A stretch of 64,000 nucleotides of DNA from Burkholderiaceae bacterium (GTDB taxonomy: Bacteria > Pseudomonadota > Gammaproteobacteria > Burkholderiales > Burkholderiaceae_F), in NCBI GenBank assembly GCA_022843955.1, contig JALHMQ010000002.1:124001-188000 (forward strand), in the 5' to 3' direction. The notes below the pieces were generated by a model, which made no database searches, was not told the DNA's origin, and worked only from the letters and a program-made list of their open reading frames with translations. A program made the translations under genes and the position numbers. Shown piece after piece: positions 10,319 through 18,555 of this stretch. Within the stretch, counting starts at the first letter, position 1, and each line of letters starts with the position of its first letter.

Positions 10319-11913
10319 GCGGCTGCTCCGAGCGCGCCGCGGCCGCTGCCCCCTGCGGATCCCGCGGGCACGCTCGAGGTTGCCGCCGCGGCAGGGGGCA
10401 TCACGGACTGCGCCATGCGCGCCGCCAATGCCTTGCGGGCCTCGTCCACGTCCGAGAAGTGCCGCTTGTGGCCACCGGCATCCTGGTAGGCCTCGTGCCC
10501 CTTGCCGGCGATGAGAACGACATCGGCCGGCTGCGCGTGCGACAGCGCCCAGGCAATTGCCTGCGCGCGGTCGACGATGCGCTCGCACCCACGATCGGCC
10601 GGCACGCCCGCCGCCACGGCGGCCACGATCGCTGCCGGGTCCTCGCTGCGCGGGTTGTCGCTGGTGACGACGATCCGATCCGCGGCGGCTGCGGCCGCGC
10701 CCATCGGTGCGCGCTTGCCGGGGTCGCGATCGCCACCGGCACCGAACACCACCCACAGGCACCCGGCGCGGGCCTGCGCCAGCGGCCGCAACGCATGCAG
10801 GGCCTGGTCGAGCGCGTCGGGCGTGTGGGCGTAGTCGACCACCGCCAGCGGATCGCCGGCCTCGCCGGTCACGCGCTGCATGCGCCCAGGCGGCGGCGCG
10901 AGCTGCGGCAACAGGGCCGCGGCCTGCGCGAGCGACATGCCGCTGGCGATCAGCGCGCCGGTGACCGCGAGCAGGTTCGAGACGTTGAACTGGCCGACCA
11001 GCTTGACCTCGACAGCCGCCTGTTCGGCGCCGCTGTCGATCGTGAAAACCAGGCCAAGCGCAGTCACGCGCAGATCACGCGCAACCAGTTGCAGCGCCAG
11101 CCCGGTCTCCTGCAGCTGGCCGAGCGCATAGCCGATCACGGCCGGGCCATGCGCGCGCGCCATCAGCGCGTGGGCCAAGCTGCGGCCAAAGGCGTCGTCG
11201 AGGTTGATGACGGCATGGCGCAGCGTCGGCCAGTCGAACAGGCGCGCCTTGGCCGAGCCGTAGGCCGCCATCGTGGCGTGGTAGTCGAGGTGATCGCGCG
11301 TGAGGTTGGTGAACACGGCGGTGTCGAAGTGCATGCCGATCGCCCGCCCCTGATCGAGGCCGATCGAGCTGACTTCCATCGCCAGCGCCTGCGCGCCCTG
11401 GTCGGCCAGACGGCGCACCACGCGCTGCAGCGACACGGCATCAGGCGTGGTGAGATCGGCCGCCTCGAGGGCGTCGGGAAAGCCGCTGCCCACGGTGCCA
11501 ACGACACCGCAACGCCGTCCGGCGAGGGTGAGCGCCTGCGCGATCCACTGGCTGCACGAGGTCTTGCCGTTGGTGCCGGTCACGCCGATGCTGGTGAGCG
11601 ATGCGCTGGGATGGCGATACCAGGCCGCCGCCAACAAACCGAGGTCGCGCGTCAGCGAGGCCACCGGCAGCACCGGCGCACCTACGTCGCGCGAGTGCCA
11701 GCCCTGTGCCTCGACCAGGATCGCCGCCGCACCCTGCGCCACGGCCGTCTCGATGTAGGTGCGACCGTCGCTGCGCCGGCCGGGCACGGCGATGAAGGCA
11801 TCGCCCGGCTGTACGCACCGACTGTCCAGTTGCAGGTCGCGCACGCCGCGCGCACGCAGCAGTTCGATCAGGGCATCGAAGTTGTCGGTCAGATGTGAGG
11901 GAAAGCGGGTCAC
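10312..11913 (-). CDS. murE: UDP-MurNAc-dipeptide ligase MurE, meso-diaminopimelate type
   Basis: MurE adds the third stem-peptide residue. The 533-residue protein has the P-loop [15 protein letters not shown] at about residues 109-123 and the specificity motif DNPR at residues 419-422, which in this family marks meso-diaminopimelate rather than lysine. This agrees with a Gram-negative wall. A low-complexity alanine, serine and glycine tail of about 30 residues follows the conserved end (ALAARMAQSV). The start is GTG 11913, overlapping the ftsI stop. Confidence 0.95.
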   Translation of the reverse strand: MTRFPSHLTDNFDALIELLRARGVRDLQLDSRCVQPGDAFIAVPGRRSDGRTYIETAVAQGAAAILVEAQGWHSRDVGAPVLPVASLTRDLGLLAAAWYRHPSASLTSIGVTGTNGKTSCSQWIAQALTLAGRRCGVVGTVGSGFPDALEAADLTTPDAVSLQRVVRRLADQGAQALAMEVSSIGLDQGRAIGMHFDTAVFTNLTRDHLDYHATMAAYGSAKARLFDWPTLRHAVINLDDAFGRSLAHALMARAHGPAVIGYALGQLQETGLALQLVARDLRVTALGLVFTIDSGAEQAAVEVKLVGQFNVSNLLAVTGALIASGMSLAQAAALLPQLAPPPGRMQRVTGEAGDPLAVVDYAHTPDALDQALHALRPLAQARAGCLWVVFGAGGDRDPGKRAPMGAAAAAADRIVVTSDNPRSEDPAAIVAAVAAGVPADRGCERIVDRAQAIAWALSHAQPADVVLIAGKGHEAYQDAGGHKRHFSDVDEARKALAARMAQSVMPPAAAATSSVPAGSAGGSGRGALGAAAC

Positions 11914-13742
11914 ATGCCCTCCCTGACCTGCGCCACGATGCGCGGCGACGGCGCTGCCGGACCATCAGGGGCGACCTGCAGCGTGCGCAGCGCCCCGGCC
12001 GCGATCTGCGCGAAGACCGGCGCCGCCACGTCGCCGCCGTAGTAGCGGCCACCGCCCGGCTCGTCGATCATCACCGCGACCACGATGCGCGGATCGCTCA
12101 CCGGAGCAAAGCCGGCGAACGAGCCCACGTAGGCGTTGACGTACTGACCGTCCTTGAGCTTGCGCGCGGTGCCGGTCTTGCCGGCCACGCGGTAGCCGGC
12201 GATGCGTGCCTGCGGCGCGGTGCCCTCGTCGCTCACCGCCATTTCCAGCATCTTGCGCATCGCGCGCGCCGTCTCCGGCTTGAACACCTGCACGCTCGCT
12301 GGCGGCGCGTCGAGCTTGAGCAGGCTCACCGGCACCACGTCGCCATCGCGTGCGAAGGCGGTATAGGCACGCGCCAGTTGCAGCAGCGACACCGAGACGC
12401 CGTAACCGTAGGCGATGGTCGCCTGCTCCACCGGCCGCCATGCCTTGTACGGCCGCAGGCGGCCGGCGACGGCGCCGCTGAACCCCAGTTCGTGCGCGGC
12501 AGGCGCCTGGCCGAAACCGACCCCGGCATACGCGCTCCACAACCGCTCGGCCGGCATGTCGATAGTCAGCTTGACGGTGCCGACATTGCTCGACTTGGCG
12601 ACGATCTGCTCGACCGTCAGCATGTCGTGCGGGTGGGTGTCGTTGATGCTGCGCCCACCGACCACGATGCGACCGGGCGCAGTGTTGACGCGCTGCTCTG
12701 GGCGCGCCAGCCCGGCATCCATTGCCGCCGCCACCGAGAACGGCTTGAGCGTGGAGCCCGGTTCGAAGATGTCGGTGATCGCCCGGTTGCGCAGGGTGTC
12801 GAGGTTCCAGCGCGCACGGCGCTGATCGTTGCGCACGTTGGGATCGAAGCTGGGCCAGTTGGCCAGGGCCAGCACCTCGCCGGTGTGAACGTCCAGCACG
12901 ACCGCCGCGCCGGCCTTGGCGTTGTGCTGCTCGATGCTCTGGCGCAGCGCCGTCATCGCCACGTACTGGATGCGGTTGTCGATCGCCAGCGAGAGATCGC
13001 GACCATCGAACGGCTCGCGCAGCCAATTGTCCTCGACCACGCGGCCGAGGTTGTCCTTGATCACGCGCCGGCTGCCGGTGCGTCCCGCGAGCATGCGCTC
13101 GTTGGCGAGCTCGATGCCTTCCTGGCCGCGGTCTTCGACGTTGGTGAAGCCGACCACGTGCGCGGCCGCCGCGCCTTCCGGATAGAAACGCTTGAACTCG
13201 CGCGTCGAGTGAATGCCGGCCAGCTTCATCTTGGCAATGGCGTCGGCCACCGCCGGCTCCACCTGCCGCCGCAGGTAGACAAAGCTGCGGTCATCGTTGG
13301 CGAGGCGGCGCTTGAGCTCTGCGGCCGGGAGATCCAGCATCCGTGCGAGTTGCGCCACCTGCGCGGGCGTTGCATCGACGTCCTCGGGAATCGCCCAGAT
13401 CGCCCGCGCCGGCACCGAGGCCGCCAGCACCACGCCGTTGCGGTCGGTTACTTTGCCGCGCGTGGCCGGCACGTCGAGGGTGCGGGAGTAGCGCGCGTCG
13501 CCGCGCTGCTGCAGGCCCGGGCTCATGCCGCTCTGCAGGTACACCGAGCGACCGACCAGCATGAGGAACGCGCAGAACAGCGCGAACAGCAGCGCCTTCG
13601 AGCGCCAGGCCGGCAGCTTCACCGCCAGCAACGGATTGGCGTTGAAGCCGACCCGCTCGCCGGTGCGCGAGCCACGGCCACCGCCCGGGCGGCCATTGCG
13701 TTCGCCACCGGCGGCACCAGAACGCGCACGCAACAGCTTCAT
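11910..13742 (-). CDS. ftsI: Septal transpeptidase FtsI (PBP3)
   Basis: FtsI cross-links septal peptidoglycan with FtsW. The 610-residue class B PBP has a glycine- and arginine-rich cytoplasmic N-terminus, one membrane anchor at about residues 48-66, the PBP dimer domain, and the transpeptidase motifs STLK (active-site Ser330 and Lys333), SSN (384-386) and KTGT (522-525). All catalytic residues are present. It overlaps ftsL by four bases upstream and murE downstream, giving fully coupled translation. Confidence 0.96.
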   Translation of the reverse strand: MKLLRARSGAAGGERNGRPGGGRGSRTGERVGFNANPLLAVKLPAWRSKALLFALFCAFLMLVGRSVYLQSGMSPGLQQRGDARYSRTLDVPATRGKVTDRNGVVLAASVPARAIWAIPEDVDATPAQVAQLARMLDLPAAELKRRLANDDRSFVYLRRQVEPAVADAIAKMKLAGIHSTREFKRFYPEGAAAAHVVGFTNVEDRGQEGIELANERMLAGRTGSRRVIKDNLGRVVEDNWLREPFDGRDLSLAIDNRIQYVAMTALRQSIEQHNAKAGAAVVLDVHTGEVLALANWPSFDPNVRNDQRRARWNLDTLRNRAITDIFEPGSTLKPFSVAAAMDAGLARPEQRVNTAPGRIVVGGRSINDTHPHDMLTVEQIVAKSSNVGTVKLTIDMPAERLWSAYAGVGFGQAPAAHELGFSGAVAGRLRPYKAWRPVEQATIAYGYGVSVSLLQLARAYTAFARDGDVVPVSLLKLDAPPASVQVFKPETARAMRKMLEMAVSDEGTAPQARIAGYRVAGKTGTARKLKDGQYVNAYVGSFAGFAPVSDPRIVVAVMIDEPGGGRYYGGDVAAPVFAQIAAGALRTLQVAPDGPAAPSPRIVAQVREGM

Positions 13743-14032
13743 GGCCGGCCCCGCGCCGCAGGGACCGCGCCAGTCGTCGCCGGCAGGAACACGACCCGGC
13801 TGCCCTCGACCGGCTTGAGCCCAAGCTCGCGCGCTGCCGACTCGATCACCGCCGGCTGCGACGCACGGCCCAGGTCGACGCCCAGGCGGTCACCTTCGGC
13901 GTCCAGCTGCTTGGCCAGCTGCTGCGCGCGTTCGAGGTCGACGAAGAGCGTGCGCGCCCGATGCTGCGCGGTCACGAGCGACAGGCTGCTGCCGACCAGC
14001 AGCGCCGCCACGATGGCCAGCAGCGCACGCAT
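13739..14032 (-). CDS. ftsL: Cell division protein FtsL
   Basis: FtsL is a small bitopic protein that forms a coiled-coil complex with FtsB and FtsQ and activates FtsWI. The 97-residue product has an N-terminal membrane helix (about residues 2-20) and a periplasmic heptad-like segment (LFVDLERAQQLAKQLDAEGDRL), ending in ARELGLKPVEGSRVVFL, which is typical of the family. It is held between rsmH (one-base overlap, TGATG) and ftsI (four-base overlap). The sequence is weakly conserved; position and topology make the call. Confidence 0.92.
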   Translation of the reverse strand: MRALLAIVAALLVGSSLSLVTAQHRARTLFVDLERAQQLAKQLDAEGDRLGVDLGRASQPAVIESAARELGLKPVEGSRVVFLPATTGAVPAARGRP

Positions 14033-15018
14033 CAGTGACCTGCCCCGGCGGCCAGTGGCACCGCGGTGCGTTCAGCCACGCGCAGGATCGCCGAGCGGGC
14101 ACGCGGATTGGCAGCGATCTCGTCATCCGCGGCGACCTGCTTGCCGAGCGCCCGCAGCGTCGGCTGCGGCAATTCGTCGGCGCGCAGCGGCATGCGCGCC
14201 AAGCGCGCATCCAGGTGGCGTTCGGGATGCGCATGCACATCGATGAAGCGCTTGACCGCGCGATCCTCGAGCGAGTGGAAGCTGATCACGCCGAGCCGGC
14301 CGCCGGGCGCGAGCAGATGCACGGCCTGGTCGAGCGCTAGCGCCAATTCCTCAAGCTCTTGATTGATGTGAATCCGTACAGCCTGAAAAGTCCGCGTGGC
14401 CGGATGCTGGGTCGCATCCTTGCGGCTCTTGGGGATCGTGTCTGCCACGAGTGCGGCAAGGTCGGCGGTCGTTGATAGCTGCCGCCCAGCCTCGCGGCGA
14501 GCCACAACCGCCTTTGCAATCGATGCAGCAAACCGTTCTTCCCCATAATCCCGGATCACCCGCGTGAGTTCGTCAATCGATGCGCGCGCCAACCACTGCG
14601 CCGCGCTCTCCCCTTGATCGGGGTCCATCCGCATGTCCAGCGGACCGTTGGCGCGAAACGAGAAGCCGCGCTGCGGGTCGTCGATCTGCGGTGACGACAC
14701 GCCAATGTCGAGCAGGATTGCCTGCACCCGCGTGATGTCCATGTCCGCCAGCGTGGCGGCCATCCGTGAAAAGCGTGTGCGCACGAAGCGAAAACGCGGG
14801 TCCGCGATCGATTGCGCCTGCGCCTCGGCCTGCGGATCGCGATCGAAGGCAATCAGGTGCGCTGCCGGCCCCAGGTGAGCCAGCAACTCGCGGCTGTGTC
14901 CACCGCGGCCGAAGGTCGCATCGACGTAGATGCCGTCGACCGCGGTCAGCACCGCCTGCGCCGCGGCGGCGGCCATGACAGTGCGATGGGGAAGGAGGGC
15001 GGGCGCAAGTGCGGACAT
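14032..15018 (-). CDS. rsmH: 16S rRNA (cytosine1402-N4)-methyltransferase RsmH (MraW)
   Basis: RsmH methylates N4 of C1402 in the 16S rRNA P site using S-adenosylmethionine. The 328-residue protein contains the SAM motif [15 protein letters not shown] near residue 32, [22 protein letters not shown] near 100, and the C-terminal [12 protein letters not shown]. It is the second gene of the operon, 12 bases after mraZ. A short stretch at roughly 14330-14560 is locally AT-richer than its surroundings, but the protein stays in frame and conserved. Confidence 0.96.
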   Translation of the reverse strand: MSALAPALLPHRTVMAAAAAQAVLTAVDGIYVDATFGRGGHSRELLAHLGPAAHLIAFDRDPQAEAQAQSIADPRFRFVRTRFSRMAATLADMDITRVQAILLDIGVSSPQIDDPQRGFSFRANGPLDMRMDPDQGESAAQWLARASIDELTRVIRDYGEERFAASIAKAVVARREAGRQLSTTADLAALVADTIPKSRKDATQHPATRTFQAVRIHINQELEELALALDQAVHLLAPGGRLGVISFHSLEDRAVKRFIDVHAHPERHLDARLARMPLRADELPQPTLRALGKQVAADDEIAANPRARSAILRVAERTAVPLAAGAGH

Positions 15019-15030
15019 TCACGGTTCGCG

Positions 15031-15462
15031 TCAGAACGTGAAGCCGGCGGCGGCCGCGCCGTCGAGCAGCGAGGCCCGGCAGGCATCGTCGCGCGCCTTC
15101 TTGCGCTCGACATCCCACAGTTCGAAGTACGCGCCGACGCCCATCAGCTTGACGTCGCGCTGCAGGCCCGCCTCCTCCCGCAGTTCGGGCGAGACGAGAA
15201 TGCGGCCGGCGCTGTCGAACTCGACGTCGCTGGCACTGCCGACCACCATCCGCAGCAAGTCACGCGCCGTCGCGTTCAGCTGACCCAGCGCCTCGCGCCT
15301 CGCCTCCCACACCGGGCGCGGGTAGACAAGCAGGCAGCGATCGGGATGCAGCGTCAGCGTGAGACGGCCTTCACACTGCGCCAAAAGGGCGTCACGATGC
15401 CGGGTCGGCATCGACAGCCGACCCTTCGCATCGATGGTGAGATTGGACGTCCCTTGAAACAC
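15031..15462 (-). CDS. mraZ: Transcriptional regulator MraZ
   Basis: MraZ is an AbrB-fold DNA-binding protein that represses its own operon in enterobacteria. The 143-residue protein has two SpoVT/AbrB-like repeats, the first at FQGTSNLTIDAKGRLSMPTRHRD and the second at DVEFDSAGRILVSPELRE. GTG 15462 is chosen because VFQGTSNLTIDAKG matches the family N-terminus. Upstream codons (MGLCEWSLLESA) lie over the MraZ operator and are not expected to be translated. Three operator-like repeats sit 50-75 bases upstream, consistent with autoregulation. Confidence 0.95.
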   Translation of the reverse strand: MFQGTSNLTIDAKGRLSMPTRHRDALLAQCEGRLTLTLHPDRCLLVYPRPVWEARREALGQLNATARDLLRMVVGSASDVEFDSAGRILVSPELREEAGLQRDVKLMGVGAYFELWDVERKKARDDACRASLLDGAAAAGFTF

Positions 15463-15512
15463 CCTGACCCCGGCTGAAGGCAGTGGAAAAGCGGCGCTTT
15501 CCAGAAGCGACC

Positions 15513-15537
15513 ACTCACACAATCCCACTATCTACCA
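15513..15537 (-). promoter_or_regulatory. MraZ operator: three repeats with 10-base period
   Basis: On the minus strand the repeats are TGGTA, TGGGA and TGAGT at 15537, 15527 and 15517, each separated by five bases. Known MraZ sites are TGGGN repeats with N5 spacers, so the middle box is perfect and the outer two are one-mismatch variants. The site lies between the predicted transcription start and mraZ, where bound protein could block the polymerase. Confidence 0.75.
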
Positions 15538-15557
15538 CTATTTCACACAGAGGCGCC

Positions 15558-15586
15558 ACTCTAGTGCACGCCTCGGTCAGGGTCAA
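15558..15586 (-). promoter_or_regulatory. Sigma-70 promoter of the dcw (mra) operon
   Basis: Minus strand: -35 TTGACC (15586-15581), a 17-base spacer, and -10 TAGAGT (15563-15558). Transcription would start near 15551, about 15 bases before the first MraZ box. It sits in an AT-rich island (about 15585-15720) unlike the surrounding sequence. No other promoter-like pair of this quality was seen in front of mraZ. Confidence 0.7.
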
Positions 15587-15897
15587 GCTGAGAAATGACC
15601 GAAAAATCAATGCTTACAAGGACTTAGAAGCTGTTTTGCAGGCAGTTTGCCAAGTTAAAAAGCCTGTGCAATTAAGCACATGCATCAATCTGTGCAAGTG
15701 TTACGTGAGAAGTGCATGCTAGCGAAGCCGCGGTATGGGCTTGGCCGCGGTCAATTGGCCGCACGCAGCGGCCATCAAGGCCCCAACACGTCAACCGTCG
15801 GCGATTCCGGCTGTCCAGCAGCGGATTCGTGACTCCGTTGTCCGCCTAGGCCGTCGGCTTGCGGTAATCAAGACCGGCTGTTTTGCCGACCCGTCGG
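15587..15897. other. Intergenic region upstream of the dcw promoter
   Basis: The first 130 bases are AT-rich for this genome and hold repeated TGTGCAA words (TGTGCAATT and TGTGCAAGT), possibly a regulator or nucleoid-protein region. The remainder returns to high GC and is the downstream flank of the minus-strand HupE-like gene. No convincing gene or strong terminator was found. Confidence 0.4.
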
Positions 15898-17025
15898 TCA
15901 ACTGCCGGCCGCGGCGTTCAACGTGAGCAGACCGAACACCGGCACGTCCAGCACGCGCTCCGCGATCCAGCCGAGCGCCAACAGTGCCACGGCACTCGAG
16001 CCCGCACCAAGCACCCAGCGGGGGTAACCCGGCCAGTGCCGCAGCAGCGCGAGCAGCACAAAGGCCGCGCCCACCACGCCGATCTGTCCAAGTTCCACAC
16101 CGATGTTGAACGCGAGCAACGCCCAGGCCAGTTCGCCGGGCGGCAGGCCGAGCGGCGCCAGCACCTCGGCGAAGCCGAATCCATGGACGAGGCCGAAGGC
16201 GAAGGCCACGAGTGCCAGGCGACGCCGTACCACCGGCCACAGGTTGTTCAGCGCCGCCAGCAGCACGGTCAATGCGATCAAAGGCTCGACCACGCTCGTC
16301 GGCACGCGCAGCACGCCAAAGCTCGCCAATGCGAGCGTGATCGAGTGGGCGAGCGTGAATGCCGTCGCGATCCACACCACCTGCACCAGCGCCGGACGCA
16401 GCGCACCCGCTGCACGCCAACGTCCTGCTTCGCGAACCAGTACGGCGGGCAGCAAGAGCGCAATCAGGAACAGCAGGTGATCCAGCCCGCCGAGGATGTG
16501 GGTCACGCCCTGTGCGAGGAGCCCGCGCACGTCCGCTTCACCTGCGGTGCCCGACCCGAACTCGGTGGCGGTGCCGGGCGCGAGGAGGCGCGGCGCCTGG
16601 CCACTGCTCTGCACCGCGACCCGATGCGTCGCGTCGATCCCGTCGAAAAGCGCGTAGTCGATCTTCAGCGGCTGCGCGCACGCCAGGCGCGCGTTGAATG
16701 CGGCGAAGCCGACGTCGGCGTCGCGCGCGAAGGTCGGACCGCTGAACTCTGCGGTGCAGGGCTGGCCGTCCGCAGTGAACGCGAGATGGCGCTGGACCAG
16801 GGCACGGAGGTCCGCGCCACGATCGTCGACTTCGCCCCACGTCAGCACGCCATCGCCGTTCGCGTCGAGGTCGAGCAGCGCGTCGGCATCGCGCAGCGCG
16901 AGCCGGTAGTGCGCGTCGAGCGTGCCGTTCTCGGCCGGCGACAGCGTCAGGTAGGCCGTGCTGTTGCCGTGCGCAACGGCGAACGTCGTGACGGTGAAGA
17001 GCACGACCGCAAGCAAGAACTTCAT
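15898..17025 (-). CDS. HupE/UreJ_2-like membrane protein with a periplasmic EF-hand
   Basis: The 375-residue protein starts with a signal peptide (MKFLLAVVLFTVTTFAVAHG), followed by about 150 periplasmic residues containing a calcium-loop sequence, DLDANGDGVLTWGEV, near residue 51. A six- or seven-helix membrane domain follows, with GVTHILGGLDHLLFLIAL, HSITLALA and VHGFGFAEVL. The histidine-containing helices are those of the HupE/UreJ_2 family, whose members are suspected metal permeases or accessory proteins. The substrate is unknown. The start overlaps the TPR gene stop as ATGA, so the two are coupled. Confidence 0.82.
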   Translation of the reverse strand: MKFLLAVVLFTVTTFAVAHGNSTAYLTLSPAENGTLDAHYRLALRDADALLDLDANGDGVLTWGEVDDRGADLRALVQRHLAFTADGQPCTAEFSGPTFARDADVGFAAFNARLACAQPLKIDYALFDGIDATHRVAVQSSGQAPRLLAPGTATEFGSGTAGEADVRGLLAQGVTHILGGLDHLLFLIALLLPAVLVREAGRWRAAGALRPALVQVVWIATAFTLAHSITLALASFGVLRVPTSVVEPLIALTVLLAALNNLWPVVRRRLALVAFAFGLVHGFGFAEVLAPLGLPPGELAWALLAFNIGVELGQIGVVGAAFVLLALLRHWPGYPRWVLGAGSSAVALLALGWIAERVLDVPVFGLLTLNAAAGS

Positions 17026-18182
17026 GCGCCCCCTCCGGCCGACTGCGCCAGCGCGCGCGCGATGCGCACGTCGGACAGGCGGGTGCGCTGCAGCCATTCC
17101 GCCACCTCGCGTTCGACTGCGCGGTCGCCGGCAGCGCGGGCGGCGCGGGCAAGCACGACGAGATCGGCGGGTTCTCGCTGCGCCTGCCAGTTCTGCTGCG
17201 CCCAGCGCAGCGCCTGACGCGTGTCGCCGCGGGCGAGCGCGAAGAGCGCCGCCTCGCGCGCATGCAGCAGCTCGCCGCGTTGCTCGGCTTCGGCAAAGCG
17301 CTGCGCCAGCTGTGCCTGCAGCGCGTCCGCGCTGTGGCCTTGCGCCCGCTCGGCCAGCCAGCGGCGCAGCAGAACGCCGTCGGCGGGTGGTGCGTCGCGT
17401 AGCACGTCGTCGAGGGCGGCGAACGCGCGCTCGACGAGCAGGACGTCGGCCAGCGCCAGTCGCGTCGACAAATCGTCGGCCTGCTGCAGCGAGGCTCGGT
17501 ACGCGGCCACCGCAGCGCGCGCGTCGCCGCGCTGTTCAGCAAGTTGGCCCTGCAGCGCCATTGTCCACGCGAGCAGCGCCCCATCGGTTCGCTGTTCGGC
17601 AACTGCGAGTACCTGGGCGGCACGCTGCTGACCGCCGGTCAGCGCGTCGACCTGCGCGCCGCAGATGGCAGCGGCGTCTACGTGCACCTCGCGCAGCGTG
17701 CGGCAGTCGGCCACGGCGATCGTGTAGTCGCCCGTCACCGCACCGATGGTGGCGCGTGTCAGCAGCGCTTGCGGGTGCCGCGGCTGGGTCTGGAGCACTC
17801 GGTCAAGCAGCGTGCGCGCCGCGGCGAAGCGATGCCGGCTTTGTTCGATGGTGGCGCGCAGCACGCGGACCTCGTCGTCGTCCGCGGCACCGGCCAGCGT
17901 CGCTTCGGCCAGCCCCAGGGTGCGCGTGTCGCCGCTGGCGCGGCCCGCCTGCAGCAGTGTGCGCACGCGCGTCAAACGCGTGGCCTGGCTTTCATCGCCG
18001 CGTGTATCGCCGCGTGTGCTCAGCAACGCGACCGCCTGCTTGGCCGAGCGCGGCAGCAGGTTGCGCGCGACGACTGTATCGCGTGAGGGCGCCGCGTCGG
18101 TGTCGCGCGAGGGCGCCGCGTGCGCGACAGGAGCGAGCATGGCCAGCAACGCGATGATCAATATGGCAGCGACACAGCGCAT
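17022..18182 (-). CDS. Secreted TPR-repeat protein
   Basis: The 386-residue protein has a clear signal peptide (cut probably after AHA, residue 22), then a short duplicated sequence (APSRDTD / APSRDTV) and helical pairs that fit tetratricopeptide repeats, for example HRFAAARTLLDRVLQTQPRHPQALL and AEQRGDARAAVAAYRASLQQ. No enzyme motif is seen. It probably acts in the periplasm as a scaffold for its neighbours, as suggested by the ATGA coupling to the HupE-like gene and the same-strand lipoprotein and DUF4331 genes upstream. Confidence 0.75.
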   Translation of the reverse strand: MRCVAAILIIALLAMLAPVAHAAPSRDTDAAPSRDTVVARNLLPRSAKQAVALLSTRGDTRGDESQATRLTRVRTLLQAGRASGDTRTLGLAEATLAGAADDDEVRVLRATIEQSRHRFAAARTLLDRVLQTQPRHPQALLTRATIGAVTGDYTIAVADCRTLREVHVDAAAICGAQVDALTGGQQRAAQVLAVAEQRTDGALLAWTMALQGQLAEQRGDARAAVAAYRASLQQADDLSTRLALADVLLVERAFAALDDVLRDAPPADGVLLRRWLAERAQGHSADALQAQLAQRFAEAEQRGELLHAREAALFALARGDTRQALRWAQQNWQAQREPADLVVLARAARAAGDRAVEREVAEWLQRTRLSDVRIARALAQSAGGGA

Positions 18183-18254
18183 CGGGCGCTCCTTAGAAGA
18201 TGGGGGTGAGAAAGAGCGGGCTCGCGCCGCGTCGCGGCGCGAGCCATCCCACAG

Positions 18255-18545
18255 TTAACGCGTGATGGCGGTGGGCTCGGCGTCGTCGGCAACCGGCGGC
18301 GCAATGCCGTCGATGGCGCGCGGTTCGCTCGCGTCACTGTTCATGCCGTTCATCAACGCGATGGCGAAGGCGAACAGCCCCGCGACGCTCGCTGATGCGG
18401 CGCGGTCTTCCCGCTGCGTCTCAGTCAGGCCGTCACTAACGGGCGGCGGAGCGCCCGGGCCGTCGTCGCTGCCGCCGCAGGCAGCCAGCAGCAGCGTGAC
18501 GGCCGCGAGCGTCGCGCCCGTTTTCAGCCAATGCATGCAATTCAT
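18255..18545 (-). CDS. Small predicted lipoprotein
   Basis: The 96-residue product begins MNCMHWLKTGATLAAVTLLL and has a lipobox LLAAC with the acylated cysteine at about residue 23, followed by GGSDDGPGAPPP, a flexible linker. The rest is acidic and contains the hydrophobic stretch VAGLFAFAIALMNGM. A strong ribosome site (TAAGGAGG) precedes the ATG. It lies 10 bases after the DUF4331 gene. I recognise no family beyond the lipoprotein signal. Confidence 0.72.
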   Translation of the reverse strand: MNCMHWLKTGATLAAVTLLLAACGGSDDGPGAPPPVSDGLTETQREDRAASASVAGLFAFAIALMNGMNSDASEPRAIDGIAPPVADDAEPTAITR

Positions 18546-18555
18546 CGCGGCCTCC

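Noticed and set aside
15483-15722. 79-codon plus-strand frame opposite the dcw promoter
   Set aside because: It covers the mraZ operator and promoter, has no ribosome site or homology-like motif, and reads as random sequence.
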